Part shown: positions 5,906-5,927 of the stretch, piece after piece
Layout: every line of letters begins with the position of its first letter
Numbering within the stretch: position 1 is the first letter of the stretch
Source: Caldifarciminota bacterium
GTDB lineage: Bacteria > Hydrothermota > 32-111 > QNBC01
NCBI GenBank assembly: GCA_023132105.1
Contig: JAGLYS010000097.1
Span: forward strand, 1-5,927
Reading direction: 5' to 3'
Length of the DNA stretch: 5,927 nucleotides
Made by a program: the position numbers and the translations under genes
Notes under the pieces: model-generated
Told to the model about the DNA's origin: nothing
What the model saw: the letters and a program-made list of their open reading frames with translations, nothing else
Databases searched by the model: none

Positions 5906-5927
5906 GTTAATATAGTTTCGATTTGGA

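Overview
The window is AT-rich bacterial DNA (about one third G+C by eye, with many ATA and AGA codons) and densely coding. Its core is a type IV pilus minor-pilin operon on the minus strand. An outer-membrane-associated pilus tip protein (PilY1) and exported partners point to a Gram-negative-type (diderm) bacterium. Nothing here fixes the phylum. The low G+C and divergent sequences suggest a lineage far from Pseudomonas or Neisseria, where this operon is best known.

Layout. Read in the direction of transcription (right to left), the operon starts at about 4818: a GspH/FimU-type minor pilin, a GspI/PilV-type pilin, a GspJ/PilW-type pilin, a GspK/PilX-type pilin, an unrecognised exported protein of 227 residues, then PilY1, whose C-terminus is cut by the window's left edge. 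Gene gaps are 15 bases or less, one pair overlaps as ATGA, and three of the stop codons lie inside the next gene's Shine-Dalgarno sequence. This looks like one tightly coupled transcription unit. A 349-base divergent intergenic region (4819-5167) holds a plausible promoter for the pilin operon, a helically phased cluster of TGCA motifs, and a textbook TTGACA-N16-TATAAT promoter facing right. That promoter drives a 245-residue PHP-domain metal-dependent hydrolase, possibly preceded by a tiny coupled leader ORF.

How the genes work together. In known systems the four minor pilins H-I-J-K form the priming complex at the pilus tip, and PilY1 sits on that complex through the PilX-like subunit and acts as adhesin and sensor. 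The gene inserted between pilX and pilY1 is the least explained member. Its position suggests a periplasmic or envelope partner of PilY1 or the tip complex, and its C-terminal half faintly resembles LolA-type beta-sheet proteins. The PHP protein is divergently transcribed and need not belong to the pilus system.
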